Assembly (NCBI RefSeq): GCF_025399195.1
Contig: NW_026252088.1
Location: 620,001 to 684,000 of the forward strand
DNA: 64,000 bases
Direction: 5' to 3'
From: Umbelopsis ramanniana AG
Lineage: Eukaryota > Mucoromycota > Umbelopsidomycetes > Umbelopsidales > Umbelopsidaceae
A program made the position numbers and the translations under genes. Shown piece after piece: positions 1-11,134 of the stretch. Position 1 is the stretch's first letter, and every line of letters begins with the position of its first letter. The notes below the pieces were generated by a model, which saw only the letters and a list, made by a program, of their open reading frames with translations, ran no database searches and was not told the DNA's origin.

Positions 1-396
1 ACGTAGACTCCGTTGCAAAGGGATAAATGGATCACTTGCAAAGCTTAAAGAATGGATTAATAAGTCGAGCGTGGTTAGAGTTCGAGGTTTTCTCGAAGAA
101 AGAGGGTACGTAATGCATGAGGTGTAACGAGCGAGCGAACCTCATTAGTGTCTAGATTGGCTGGTTGGTGCATGTTTCAACCTGTTTCAAAGACTGCCGC
201 AGTTCAAAAGTGGTTTGCCCTAGGAATTCGTCACCGTCGGTTATCAAGGGCTGATCCGAGAGCGATTTAGACCCCGACTCAACCCTTCTTTTTTTTTATA
301 TCACCGGCTGATCCAAATCTGGCAGAGCCTATAAATTGGCTGCCTTGACGTCCATTGTTTTTCATCTTTCTTTCACATCCGTTTCTCTTTCTCACA
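1..396. promoter_or_regulatory. Upstream region of the alpha-arrestin gene
   Basis: No supported coding sequence is seen in this stretch. A TATA-like element (ctataaat) lies near 329-336, about 65 bases upstream of the arrestin ATG at 397, which is a plausible core promoter spacing. The leader just before the ATG is pyrimidine-rich. A T run lies near 289-297. The window begins inside intergenic DNA, so nothing can be said about the gene to the left. Confidence 0.45.
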
Positions 397-1737
397 ATGC
401 CTTCTCGAAGCAGAGACGATTTGACAGCAACGATCGATATAGACCCTTCCTTCACTGGAATCATCTACGGGTATGCCGATGATGAAGCAGAAGGATGTGT
501 TGTCAAAGGCGCGTGCACATTGCATGTTGTCAAACCTTGCAAAATTCGACGTCTTTTCGTCAGCTTGGACGGAAAACTCAAAGTCAACATTAAGGCTCCT
601 GTTTCCATTTCTCCAGCTTCAGAAGGTGTGGAAACTCGCACGCTTATTTCCAAACATAAACACTATCATGGCGAAGATGGTCAAATGGAAATTCTGCAGC
701 CTGGCGATCACGTTTATCCTTTTGAGTTTGAACTGCCATCCACCCTGCCAGCCACCTTCCACAGCAAGCATGGTCACATCAGTTACCGTATTCGATTATG
801 TATCCACCGACCCATGTTCAGCAACGACATCACCGCCAAAAAGGAAATCGTGCTTCGACGGTGTTTAATGGACGAATGGTCATCAGGCACCAGTGCGAAT
901 GAAAAAGTTGAAGGCGTTTTTGAACAGTTGATGCACTATAAAGCCAGTGCCCCCGGCATGACCTATAGAGAAGGAGGACTTGTCAAGCTCAATCTCAATT
1001 TTGATTTGTTACATCCATACACCTCATCCATTCGAGAAATATCCTGTGCCCTACAAGAAACCATTCAATATCGCACCACTGGCATCCAGGCCGTGAATGC
1101 TCATTCATCCAGCAAACTTGACGTTCAATTCCCACTTGGGTGCAGTACCTTCTACCCATCTAAGGCTTCTGATTATGATCCTAGTGAAACGCATGACTAC
1201 AATGCAGTGTTTCGGGTGTGGCCAAGAGTGCATGCAGATACAAATACAAAGTTGCTCAAGGTTTCACACAAGCTGGTCATCAATGTGAGCGTTGAAGATC
1301 GCTCAAATAAGGTAACTTACTCGGAAGGCAAGCCAAGATCCAAGTCGGCTCCAACTACACCTGCATGCTCAGATAATGAAGAAGACGATGAAGAGGACCC
1401 AGTACGAAGCTCATCATCCAGTATTCGAAGTAATTCTTCCTCCACCTCATCTTCCTCCATCGCTTTACCCATGAACCTACCACGGCCCAAGCCCTTCCGA
1501 TCAAGGTCCAGCGTGCAATTGAGCGCATATCCTGTGAGGAATTGCAAATTGGAGATACCTCTCGTCGTCACGTCAAGAGAACATGTTTGGGAAGGTGAAA
1601 TGCCTACACCACCCGCATATGAAACGCAAGAAGGCCCCCCCTCCTACTTCAATACCGTCGTAGCCCTACCACCCGTACCCGATTATGACAACAGCCAAGC
1701 CACTGAGCCTCAAGCTGCCACAGCCTCTGCCTATTAA
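397..1737 (+). CDS. Alpha-arrestin (arrestin-related trafficking adaptor), intronless
   Basis: Encodes 446 residues in one exon, unusual beside its heavily spliced neighbours. The N-terminal half has the arrestin N-domain pattern (GxVxG-like strand region, then a PFEFELP segment near residue 110). An arrestin C-domain follows to about residue 300. A Ser/Asp/Glu-rich linker at about 315-365 could be phosphorylated. Near the C terminus are two PPxY motifs, PPAY (about 405) and PPSY (about 414), the known docking sites for WW domains of Rsp5/NEDD4 ubiquitin ligases. By family knowledge such proteins recruit the ligase to plasma-membrane transporters and so drive their endocytosis. The ATG at 397 was preferred over an in-frame upstream ATG at 355 because the latter adds only a hydrophobic leader and lies close to the TATA-like site. 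The specific cargo is unknown. Confidence 0.9.
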   Translation: MPSRSRDDLTATIDIDPSFTGIIYGYADDEAEGCVVKGACTLHVVKPCKIRRLFVSLDGKLKVNIKAPVSISPASEGVETRTLISKHKHYHGEDGQMEILQPGDHVYPFEFELPSTLPATFHSKHGHISYRIRLCIHRPMFSNDITAKKEIVLRRCLMDEWSSGTSANEKVEGVFEQLMHYKASAPGMTYREGGLVKLNLNFDLLHPYTSSIREISCALQETIQYRTTGIQAVNAHSSSKLDVQFPLGCSTFYPSKASDYDPSETHDYNAVFRVWPRVHADTNTKLLKVSHKLVINVSVEDRSNKVTYSEGKPRSKSAPTTPACSDNEEDDEEDPVRSSSSSIRSNSSSTSSSSIALPMNLPRPKPFRSRSSVQLSAYPVRNCKLEIPLVVTSREHVWEGEMPTPPAYETQEGPPSYFNTVVALPPVPDYDNSQATEPQAATASAY

Positions 1738-2701
1738 CCAATTGCATTGCCCTCTATACCTCATGTAATTACACTGCAACTCCCATGCATTTTTTTTTCT
1801 ACATTCTCTATTTTAAATCATGCCTAAACCAAGACTCATTTCATGCTCTTCAATGTACATATCAAAACAAAAATAAACTAAGACGAAACCATTCTAAGAA
1901 TATGTAATTTTTTCACTCAGATTGTCTGGCTAGTTTATCGATGAGGGTCCGCTCCGAAACAAGGTAGCGTTCGGCCGAACCACCGACGTCAAGAAAGCGC
2001 GACCTTTGAAGCTCCGGTTGGCAAGCTCGCCTATGCCACGTTGGCCATCGATCGACCAAACAAGCCACGCTACCTATAGTCCGAACCGCCGCTTTATGTA
2101 TCATCGAGATAAGCAATGGTCTGGTCCAATGCATGCTTTATCATCCGGGAGGTCTCATGGTAGCTCGATAAGCACACCCATGGTCTACCTACACTTCACC
2201 ATTACGTGATACCCGGTGGGTCATTCTAACTACTATATGGGAATTCCTTTTTTTTTATACTAAATCATTTTTTTTCTTTTCTTTTCTTTTCTTTCCCTTT
2301 GTTTTTCTCATTAAAAATGTCATTTTGGCCGAATGTTATGCTTTCATGATGGGCCACGCAAAAAGTGGGTTTATATTCGATCCGGACATTGTCACACAAC
2401 TGACATGAGTTCTGCAGTGGGCATACATGGTATGTATGGTTCGTTTCTTCTTGTCAATGTCTCAAAGCGAATGCTATGTCAAGGGAGTGAGATGTTTAAA
2501 TTGTGTCCAATTGATTATTTTCTTTCATATTCTGCTGGATTTCTCGCAAAAGGTGTTCAGCCACAGATCGATGTGGCAACATGGAAAAAGATTTTGCCAA
2601 TAAATTTTCCCTGGGCGGTGATGTGTTGAGTCAGGCAATATAAGAACGGGAAATTCAATAACCAGCGTGAAAACTTTTTCTCTGCCACCCTTTCATTCAC
2701 T
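1738..2701. other. Intergenic region between arrestin and MFS genes
   Basis: This stretch carries the arrestin 3' flank (T- and A-rich, around 1790-1900) and the upstream region of the MFS gene. A CTTTT-type pyrimidine tract lies at about 2268-2300. An open frame at 2333-2629 has no family signature and no splice support, so I do not call it. Nothing else is recognised. Confidence 0.4.
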
Positions 2702-4933
2702 ATGGCTCAAGAAGATGAGCCAAACGTAGAGGATAAGATACAGCCTCCCATGGACGGAGGAGAAGGAAAGGTGGAGCGTATCGTCACTACCTCGAGTGAT
2801 AATCAGGTATATTCCATCCACTCCAAAACAAAGAAGCGGTTGCTTTGTTGCCTTGCCGCCTCTGCCGGCTTTCTCTCCCCCTTCACTGCCAACATTTATT
2901 TTCCTGCCCTCAACAACATCCAAAAGGTACCGTATCCATGTTTCGGAGCATTTAAACTTAACCCCTCCTTTCTAACTATCCTCTAGGACTTGGGTGTCTC
3001 CGCTGAGCTGGTCAATTTAACGATCACTATGTAAGTAGGCGCCTGCTGTGCCAGCATGGTTCTGTAAAAACTGACGCTGTGTTTAGATTCATGATTTTCC
3101 AAGGCGCTTCACCTTCTTTCTGGGGTACCATTGCCGACAGTTGGGGTCGTCGTCCAGTGTATTTAGCAACATTGTTGATCTATATCGGAGGCTGCATTGG
3201 TGTTGCATTAACGCCCAATTACGGCGGTCTAATAGCCCTCAGAATGGTACAGGCTTTTGGCTCCAGTTCGGTCGTCGCCATTGGTGCAGGAACCATCGGT
3301 AGGTGCTGAAGACTGTATTGATATGATAGAGCAAAATGTCAAACTGATCTGCAATGATTACCCAGGTGATATTTGTACACCAAGCGAAAGAGCCGGATAC
3401 ATGGGAATTTTTTCAGCCACTGCGATGGTGAGTTTTTTTTTTTTTTTAATTTAATCATGTGGAACTATGCTTTCCCCTTTACTCATCAGCTTTATGACTT
3501 ACTTCACCTTATAGTTGGGACCTGTAAGTAGGAATGGGGCTGATTTGCTGATTTGCACACATCGCTGATTCATTTTGTCAACAAAATGATAGGTCATAGG
3601 TCCCGTTGTTGGTGGTGTCGTTGTAAGTAGGATATATTTGGACATAACTTATGGCATCATGATTTTTAACTGTGATGAAATAGTCTCAACAATTAGGTTG
3701 GCGCTGGATTTTTTGGGTGCTGGCCATCCTCGGAGCCGTCATGTGGTTGCTATTGTTCTTCTTTTTGTCCGAGACGTTGCGTTCCTTGGTTGGCAACGGT
3801 TCAGGATATGCCAATCCGACACCGACGGAATGGCTGCAACGACGGGCGACACCCAAATCCGAGCGAGTCAAGTCAGCTCCTATGACGCGATTCCTGACCC
3901 TACCCAACCCATTCATTCCGTTCATGTATATTTTGGAAAAAGATGTTTTCTGCCTCTTGCTCTACAACTCCCTGCAGTATTTTGGTTTCTACGCCGTCCT
4001 GACCAGTATGACCAGCTTATTTTCCGTCATCTATGGCTTGAATGACATGCAGATCGGATTGTGCTACATCGCTAATGGATTTGGTTGTGTCTGTGGCTCT
4101 CTAACCACTGGAAGGTTGTTGAATTGGGAGTTTCAGCGGGTGGTCAAGAAATTGAACATTGATCCCAAGCGAGCTCGCAGAGGACGTCTCGATCCAAGTT
4201 TCCCAATTGAGCGAACAAGAATGCATTATACGTGGATTTGGGGATTGATTTACAATGTTTTTTTGATTGTTTATGGATGGGCACTTCAATACCATGCGCC
4301 ATTGGCAGTGGTTTTAGTGTTCCAAGTTGTTCGTAAGTATTGAGAACCGTGAGGTGCCAAACTTATATGTCTGAAGCTGATTCATCATTCTATTGAAGTT
4401 GGGTATTGCTCTACCGCAACATTCAGTGCCACATCCACACTGCTTGTCGACTTGTTTCCAAAGGTACGTTCTGAGCATCCTACGTTTTTCAATTTCCATA
4501 GCATCCCTTTTTAAACGCTTAGCTCTCTTTCTTAGAATTCAGCAGCTATTGTGGCTTCCAACAACCTTGCTAGATGCTGGCTTGGCGCCATCGCAGTTGT
4601 AGGCATTGCGCCGGGTATTGAACGTCTAGGCGTAGGCTGTAAGTACAATGTGACGAATGACAAGCAAGTACGTTTGCTCAACTAATCAACCATTCAATTC
4701 TTGTATCAGGGATGTTGACGCTCATTTCGTTGATTCTTTTCGTCTCTCGCTTACTGATGATGGTGGAGCTGAAATATGGCCCTACTTGGCGTGAGCAGAG
4801 AGCAGAGCGGACAGCGACGAAGGAGAAGAAGAAGGCTGATAAAAAAGAAGCCAAGCTACAAGCCAAACTTGCCGACCAGGAGAAACAGCAGCCACCAGGC
4901 ACTCTTGAGCAATTATCATCGCCTGCATCATAG
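2702..4933 (+). CDS. Major facilitator superfamily transporter, DHA1 (drug:H+ antiporter-like) family
   Basis: Proposed join: 2702-2926, 2987-3030, 3087-3298, 3366-3427, 3515-3523, 3593-3622, 3684-4332, 4399-4463, 4536-4638, 4710-4933 (540 residues). All ten exons close in frame. The product shows a charged cytosolic N terminus, a first helix with the FTANIYFPAL motif of DHA1 transporters, MFS motif A (GTIADSWGRR, about residues 103-112) and motif C (GPVIGPVVGG). After motif C come the conserved GWRWIFW segment, a central loop, six further helices and a Lys/Glu-rich tail. By family it is a 12-helix proton-coupled antiporter of the plasma or vacuolar membrane, of the Qdr/Dtr1 kind. The substrate cannot be read from sequence. 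Exons 5 and 6 are only 9 and 30 bases and encode motif C. The gene ends 250 bases from the convergent alpha-galactosidase gene. Confidence 0.88.
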
Positions 4934-5183
4934 AGTAGACTCTCTGTCGAGAACCAGGTCGTTTACCACTATTCTTCTCATCTTACATACCCTACGTTTA
5001 CCGCATCCTCCTCGCGGCTTATACCTCGAGATATAATACAAGATGTACAGTATGAAATCATTGCAAAATAGCGATATAATAACCAAGTCAGAAAACTGTA
5101 TATTGGATTGTAATAAAAAATGATTACAGTGTAATATGCATCATGTAAAAGAAATGGAGATGTGCCATCTCATGCTATTACTT

Positions 5184-7630
5184 TTACAACTCTACAACTG
5201 CGGCATGTACCTTTGCGCCTTCTGATCCACCAACAGCAAAGGTCTCCCACACAGCAGGCTTTCCATTCACGGTGAAGCTGCCTTCAGGCTTACGTCTGCA
5301 GTCATCCAATCCAACAAAGACCTTGGACGCGCGAACTCGGTTAGCAACAAAGTCCACCTTGATATCATTGTCCTGGCGAGAGATGTTGGCCAACTCAGTT
5401 CCCGGTACAATATGTCCTGTGGAGCCTAAGAAATGAACATCGCCGGATCCAGGGGCAGGAATATGCACAAATGTCTTGGATTCGCGGCTCTTCAGATGCA
5501 CCGGCGCAGATGGAAGATAGAACAAGCACTTCTTCTTGTCAAGCTGGTTGGTGTGTAGGTCATTATCAGTGGCAAACAAAAGGTGCGTTTCCTTTGTTGC
5601 TTCAGGTAGATATATAGTCTGCTTATCACCCGATAAGTTGCTATACGTCGTGTAGAGATGCTCCTGACCCTGGGCATTGGTAGCTTTGAATTGCACAAAG
5701 TACACTTCGTCTCTGATCTCAATGACCGTATGCACCTTGGCTTGCACCTTGGGGAAAGTGGCGGCGTACAACATGTGCTCTTCTTCAGTGTATTCGGAGA
5801 CGTCATCGGAGATGAATACCAAGGCTCCGAGGATGTTGTTTAAAATGCAGAGTGTGTACTTCTCGTCAGGCTTGAGCTTGTTGCTTTTGGATCGCAATAT
5901 CATCACATCAGGATCATTTCCAAACATACTGTCGGACATTCCCCATCGGTTCAAAGTCGAGTGTAAGGAGTTGACGGTGGACACACGTTCACGGACATGA
6001 AGTAGTCTAAGCTTGGTGTCTGCACACACAGAAAATACCGACATGTTAACTTTTTTACAGGCAATTTACAACGTTGCGTTGTTAGTCTTACCTTCCCACC
6101 ATGGAGCAACATCGGATCCAATTCGGCAATAGTCTACTTTGCGCCAAGAAGGACCAAGTGGAACACCGCATCCCAGAATGATTTTATTCGGCCCGACCAC
6201 TTCGCGGAGGAATTCCATAGCATCGGTCATAATCTCACCGCGAGTCTTGCCTCGTTGAGGAATCATAGCAGCGGCAAACAGAAAATCTAGCTTGACCATA
6301 TCAAAGCCCCACTTGTTCAATACAACATCAAAGACATGGCGAATGTAGGCTCTTGCACCTTCGTTGTAGAGATCAAGTGCATAGAAACCACCCCAGTTAG
6401 GTCCTACAGAGGGAGACGAGATTTAGCATACACCTCGATCATCATAGTCTCAGTTCCTGAGATGGCCAAGATAAGAAAAATAAATAATGTATGAAGTCCC
6501 AATAAACTTACCAGCTACCACCATCTTGCTGGAGTCATGCTCTTCTTTCAAGATCCAATCGGGGTGATCCTTAACAATGCGACTGTTGAATCCAATAGCG
6601 TAGGGAGCGAGCCATAAACCAGCCTTAATACCGTGGCTCTTAATCTTAGAAGCCAGGTCTTTCATGCCGCCAGGAAACTTGTTGTTCACTTCAAGCCAGT
6701 CGCCGATAGCAAGCTGGTAGCCGTCATCAATCTGGAAGATGTCGATGGGATATTTATAATGTATGATGGCGTCGAGATTCTTGTGCACAATCTCTTCAGT
6801 GACATGGTCGTAGTGGTAGTACCAAGACGTCCAACCGTTGACGTGACGTTTTGGATTCTCATTTCCACTGATCGTTCGTTCGTCCTTGAAATAGGAAGAA
6901 TAGGTTTCCCAGAATTCCCTTTCTTGATCCTTGCCATGCAGAATCAGAACCTTGATAATATCGATCTCCTGGTTAGGATGCAATACCTTTCCAGTAGCAT
7001 CCTTATAAATGGTCAAGGCGTTGGAGTTGAAGTCGCTCTTGAAGTAGGTATATCCCGATTCTTCTGCGAGTGATCCAAGAAAGGTAACGTTATTCTTCAC
7101 GTCACGGAAATGGGTGTAACTGCTGGAGTGGATGAATCCCTTCTCTCCGGAATGTTCAAAGAAGGAATAGTCTCTATTGATGGATACAATCAGCACAAAG
7201 TCATTGTCGTTTTACCCGCGGGCGCGCACTTTACTAACCCTTGAAGATGGAACTGAGTGTACCAAGCAATGGTAGATTGTATCTTCTGAATTCTAGACTT
7301 GCTATCGAATTCTCGAGCCTGACTCCAGCTTTGAAAGCCATTGGATATCATTTTCATATCCTTCAGATCTGTAGCGTACCTCAATTCAATGGGGCCGCTC
7401 AGTTCAGCGCCTTTTTCTGACTTGACGCTGACAGTGAGGATCAGACCATTCAGGCTGGCTACAGGCTCAAACTTGGTGGTAAACGTCAAGCCGTCCTGTT
7501 GGTGTGGAGTTTTAGTGTCCAAGGTCAAGTTCTCTAAAGCCTGGAGAGCTCCTAAAACTCCTTCCTGCACATTTGGGCGGTGCGAAAAAGATAAAGTGGG
7601 AGTAAGTGTTTGGAAGATTTCAGGATTCAT
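5184..7630 (-). CDS. Alpha-galactosidase, glycoside hydrolase family 36
   Basis: Complement join: 5184-6019, 6092-6403, 6512-7173, 7239-7630, giving 733 residues, the usual length of this family. The enzyme hydrolyses alpha-1,6-linked galactose from melibiose, raffinose-type sugars or galactolipids. The N-terminal beta-sandwich domain ends with a GFQSWSQ segment. The barrel carries FQIDDGYQ and GLWLAPY. The nucleophile is expected at Asp391 in KLDF, and the acid/base at about Asp449 in CRIGSD. A C-terminal beta domain follows. There is no signal peptide, so the enzyme is probably intracellular and would act on imported sugars. The ATG at 7630 was chosen because it opens directly into the family N terminus; an in-frame TTG/ATG extension upstream is not family-like. 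The first intron was placed so that the FHLQG and DYSFFEH segments become adjacent. Confidence 0.92.
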
Positions 7631-7797
7631 GAGAAGAAAGAGGAATGGAAACGAGGTGCCAGCGTGACGAAAGGACGAACAAGCTTCAGATTTCAATACC
7701 CGATCAACCACATTTCACCGCCTTTCCACGGAATCCCAAAAAAATGTTAAACATGATCATTGTTATTTGTCTAGAACAAGGAGAGAACAGTATTTGT

Positions 7798-9120
7798 TTA
7801 TTTGGTGAGCAAGAACATAAAGAAAACTTGAGAGCCAGCAATCATTAGCAAGAACCACATTCTTCTTTTTCGCTGGGGATTCATAGTGGAAGCTGTTCCA
7901 GCCTCTGGCAATGCCAAGTATCGCATTGATCGCAACTATTATATAATATGGGTCAGATGGGCCAGTTGTACAAGGTTTCGTCTCCGTTCATCATCATAGC
8001 TTACCAAGAAAAATCCACAGCACAATGAGGTATACAGGTACAAACCCCAAGTCACCATACCACCAAAGCCAAGTTGCTTGACGGCAGTGGTAACGATCAC
8101 GCCAACAAACTTGTAGCCAGAATAAGCTACAAGATCCAAGACGGAAGTATCCGAGGGTATGCTGAGGAGATATATACCGAGTCGGGTCAACAGGACTTCA
8201 GTAAAGACAATAGCCAAAGAAGCTGAGGCAGTGAAACCTAGGACTTCTGGATGAAAGCTGCAATGGGATGGGTGGATCAGATCGGAGGGGACGAAAAAGA
8301 GCTTTTCTCAAGTTTGGCAGCTACACTCACCTTCCTTTTCGCCCAGCAGCCAAACCACACAACAACACGTAGGTCACAAAAGCCATCACAGGTATATACA
8401 AATCCGGTGAATTGATATCCTCTCGTGGGGGGCTATAGCCTTCCATCTGACCGGTGTCGGATCGTCGAGCCATTCTATTCCAAGGCTAATATAACCAGAT
8501 CAATCCACACGTCAATGACCCGCTGTTATTTCTCGAAAAATGACTTACGGAATGTCTCCATGGGAAAAGTAAAATGCGAAGCTTGTTGATTACATATAGA
8601 TTATTAACGTTGAAATAGTGCTTGACAGCAGGTACATTCACCCAACGATTGATCTGCCACGTGCGCGGGTGGGATTAATACGAGAACAATAGAAGTTTAG
8701 CATCATCCAATTTTTTCTGCTTACATTTTGCTCAACGTAGGCTTGACCTTGTGCCATCGCGGTTCCTGCGAATTGCATACCCATCTGTGCAGCTGGATCG
8801 TTGAAACCAAACTGGGAATACAGATTGCTATTTGGAGGTGCGTACGCGCCTGCTGGCTGCTGCTGCTGCTGTTGTTGTTGTTGTTGTTGTTGCGGGTAAT
8901 AATTCATGTTGCCCTGTGGTTGATGATGTGCCATCTGAGGCGTAGGTGATGCGGCATCAGCTCGAAAGTTCAAGATTGGGTGCTGAGGAACGGGATGTTG
9001 CAGTGGTGGCGGGGACCTTGAGTTTTGAGGTCCAGGGGCATAGCCTTTCTGATGTGGTGGGGGCGATGCGTAGTGATTGGGATCATAGCCCTGTGATTGG
9101 TATGAATTTGGCTGGTACAT
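7798..9120 (-). CDS. YIF1: YIF1 family protein (ER-Golgi transport, Yip1 partner)
   Basis: Complement join: 7798-7935, 8005-8257, 8331-8485, 8549-8653, 8725-9120 (348 residues, five exons, all in frame). The N-terminal 100 residues are Pro/Gln/Tyr-rich, with a run of about 12 glutamines. Then come the hallmark segments of the family: [36 protein letters not shown] and [13 protein letters not shown]. About five membrane helices follow in the C-terminal half, and the protein ends after the RYL segment with a last helix. By family it forms a complex with Yip1 in COPII vesicles and the early Golgi and binds Rab/Ypt GTPases. It starts 389 bases from the divergent SGT1 gene. Confidence 0.93.
8855..8893 (-). 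repeat. CAG/CAA trinucleotide tract encoding polyglutamine in YIF1
   Basis: On the coding strand a CAA run followed by a CAG run encodes roughly twelve consecutive glutamines in the cytosolic N-terminal tail of YIF1. Mixed CAA/CAG use interrupts a pure repeat. Length variation between strains would be expected but cannot be seen here. Confidence 0.8.
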
Positions 9121-9509
9121 GACGGGGTTCTCTGGTCCGTATTTTTACACCAACTATGAAAAGGCGGGCGATACGATCTGCAAATGAAAGAGCCAAGCAA
9201 GTTGGCTGATGGAAATTTTGGTTGCGTCATTGGATCGTGTCAATTTTCCAGCGGTTGAAATCAATAGTGCCAGAATAGGTTGTATATTCTATCTGCTTGA
9301 GCAGATATGCAGACCATTAAACCACAATTCATCTTTGAGGAAAATAAGTTGTTTTATAATGACAATTGGTTTATGATAAAGCGAATTTTGTCTATGGATC
9401 TGTTGTTGGTAGCGTTGTGTTGTTGGATGCGAGTCTGCCACTGACTCTTAAATTGGCGGTCCGCCAGCTCTTTTTTCTCGTTTGTTCCAGCAGACGCGCA
9501 GCAGTCCTC

Positions 9510-10964
9510 ATGTCAGCAAGCGATTTGTTCACCCAAGCTAACGAAGCATTTTTCGACGATGACTATGACGAAGCTCTATCCTTATACACCCAAGCAATAA
9601 AGCTTGAACCTGAGAATCCAGAATTCTATCTCAAACGGTAAGGCTGAGTGCCCCGTCCCTTCATTCCCTTTCAACGTCGTTCCGCGCAACTGAACCAAAC
9701 CCACTGTTTTCAGCTGCATTGCATATGAGAAGGTCAAGAAAAATGACAAGGCGCTTGAGGATGCAAATAAAGCCATGGAGATCCTTGAAACCAAACAGGG
9801 CTCCAGAACTCAGCTAGCTAAGGCACATTTACGGCGAGGGTAAGCAATGCGACCACTCAAACGTATTACTAAGGGTAGCCAACATCGCTAATTTGGTATA
9901 TTTGTGCATATTAGTATCTCACTCTATCATTCCAAGAAATACCATGAGGCTAAAAAGGATCTTATGGCATCCAAAGAGTTGAACGCTACGGAAAAGACTT
10001 TGGTGACTTGGATGCGTAGGGTGGATGATGAGTTGGCCAAACGTAAGTAAAGAAAGGATTTAGGAGTATGCCAAAAAATTCATTTGCCTTGTACTTAGAG
10101 ATGCAAAAATTTCAGTTCCACAGCAATCACCTGTGGCAGAGGAACCAAAGCCAACAGTGGCGCAACCCAGTCCAGCGGCCGATGTGGGGACACCAATTCA
10201 AGAGAGAGCAAGGTACGAAATTAAAGTTACCACTTGTTGCATTTTAAGAAAGTTCATAATTAATATTGGAAATGTAGGCATGATTGGTTTCAAAATGATG
10301 ATTTTATCATCTTGGAAATTTTCATCAAGAGCGTCAAGAAGGAGGCTATTGATGTTGGATTCCATGAGCGGTCCTTGTCGGTGACCATCAAAATGCCTAA
10401 TGGATCAGATTACTCTTTAGAGTTGGATCCTCTGACCCACGAGATTGATCCAAGTCAAAGCAAGTTTGTACCATTGTCAACCAAGGTTGAGATCAAGCTG
10501 AAGAAGAAAGTGTCTGGCATTAAGTGGGGAATGCTGGAAGGTGAAGAAGTGGTTTCTCGTAAGTGTTGTCAGCGACTATATTGAATGAATGGCGACATTA
10601 AAGCTTACTGGCTCTATAGAAACCATTGCGGCGCCGTGGACCTCAACCAAACGACGGGACTGGAGTTCATTGGAAAAAGAGTTTACGGATGAACAAGACA
10701 AAGCAGAAGGCGATCAGGCGCTCAATGCTCTTTTCCAAAGTATATACGGTAATGCTGACGACGATGCCAAACGTGCTATGATGAAGAGTTTTGTAGAGAG
10801 CAATGGAACTTGCCTTTCCACCAATTGGAACGAAGTGTCTCAAGCACAGGTTGAGACCAAGCCTCCGGAAGGCATGATCGCCAAGAAGGTGAGCTAAGCA
10901 AGTGATAAGGTGACAAAAAGATATCAAGTGACTAATCGCTGATGTGATGTTGTAGTATTCTTGA
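9510..10964 (+). CDS. SGT1: SGT1 co-chaperone (TPR-CS-SGS)
   Basis: Join: 9510-9637, 9714-9839, 9915-10042, 10116-10212, 10278-10558, 10620-10888, 10956-10964 (345 residues). Three TPR motifs occupy about residues 1-125 (for example the AFFDDDYDEALSLYTQAI helix pair). A variable Pro-rich linker follows, then a CS domain (about 175-265, beginning RHDWFQNDD) and a C-terminal SGS domain containing KRRDWSSLEKEF and FVESNGT. By family it is an Hsp90 co-factor for SCF ubiquitin ligases and kinetochore assembly. It starts at the ATG that opens the first TPR; an in-frame upstream ATG at 9366 adds an unrelated hydrophobic stretch and is likely leader. The last coding exon is only 9 bases (Tyr-Ser-stop). 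Confidence 0.93.
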
Positions 10965-11134
10965 AATAACTTGCATTTACCGAACTCGCCGGCTCACTTT
11001 TTGGACATTTGAACGGCAGCAGGTTTAGATCGGACCACATGTAAACTGACACTCTCACGAAATAAAAACGAACCAATGTTTTGAGATATGTATAAAATAT
11101 ATATTACATTATAATGGGAAAAAAATAGGTGGTG

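Noticed and set aside
355-396. Upstream in-frame ATG extending the arrestin protein
   Set aside because: It adds 14 mostly hydrophobic residues unlike arrestins and lies too close to the TATA-like element; the ATG at 397 fits better.
2333-2629. 98-residue ORF upstream of the MFS gene
   Set aside because: No domain, no splice partner, composition like intergenic DNA; it is probably part of the promoter region.
2702-7630. MFS plus alpha-galactosidase as a sugar-use cluster
   Set aside because: The transporter has DHA1 drug-antiporter motifs rather than sugar-porter signatures, and the genes are convergent rather than co-transcribed.
9366-9509. Upstream ATG extending SGT1
   Set aside because: The extra 48 residues are hydrophobic and unlike the TPR start of SGT1; probably leader sequence.
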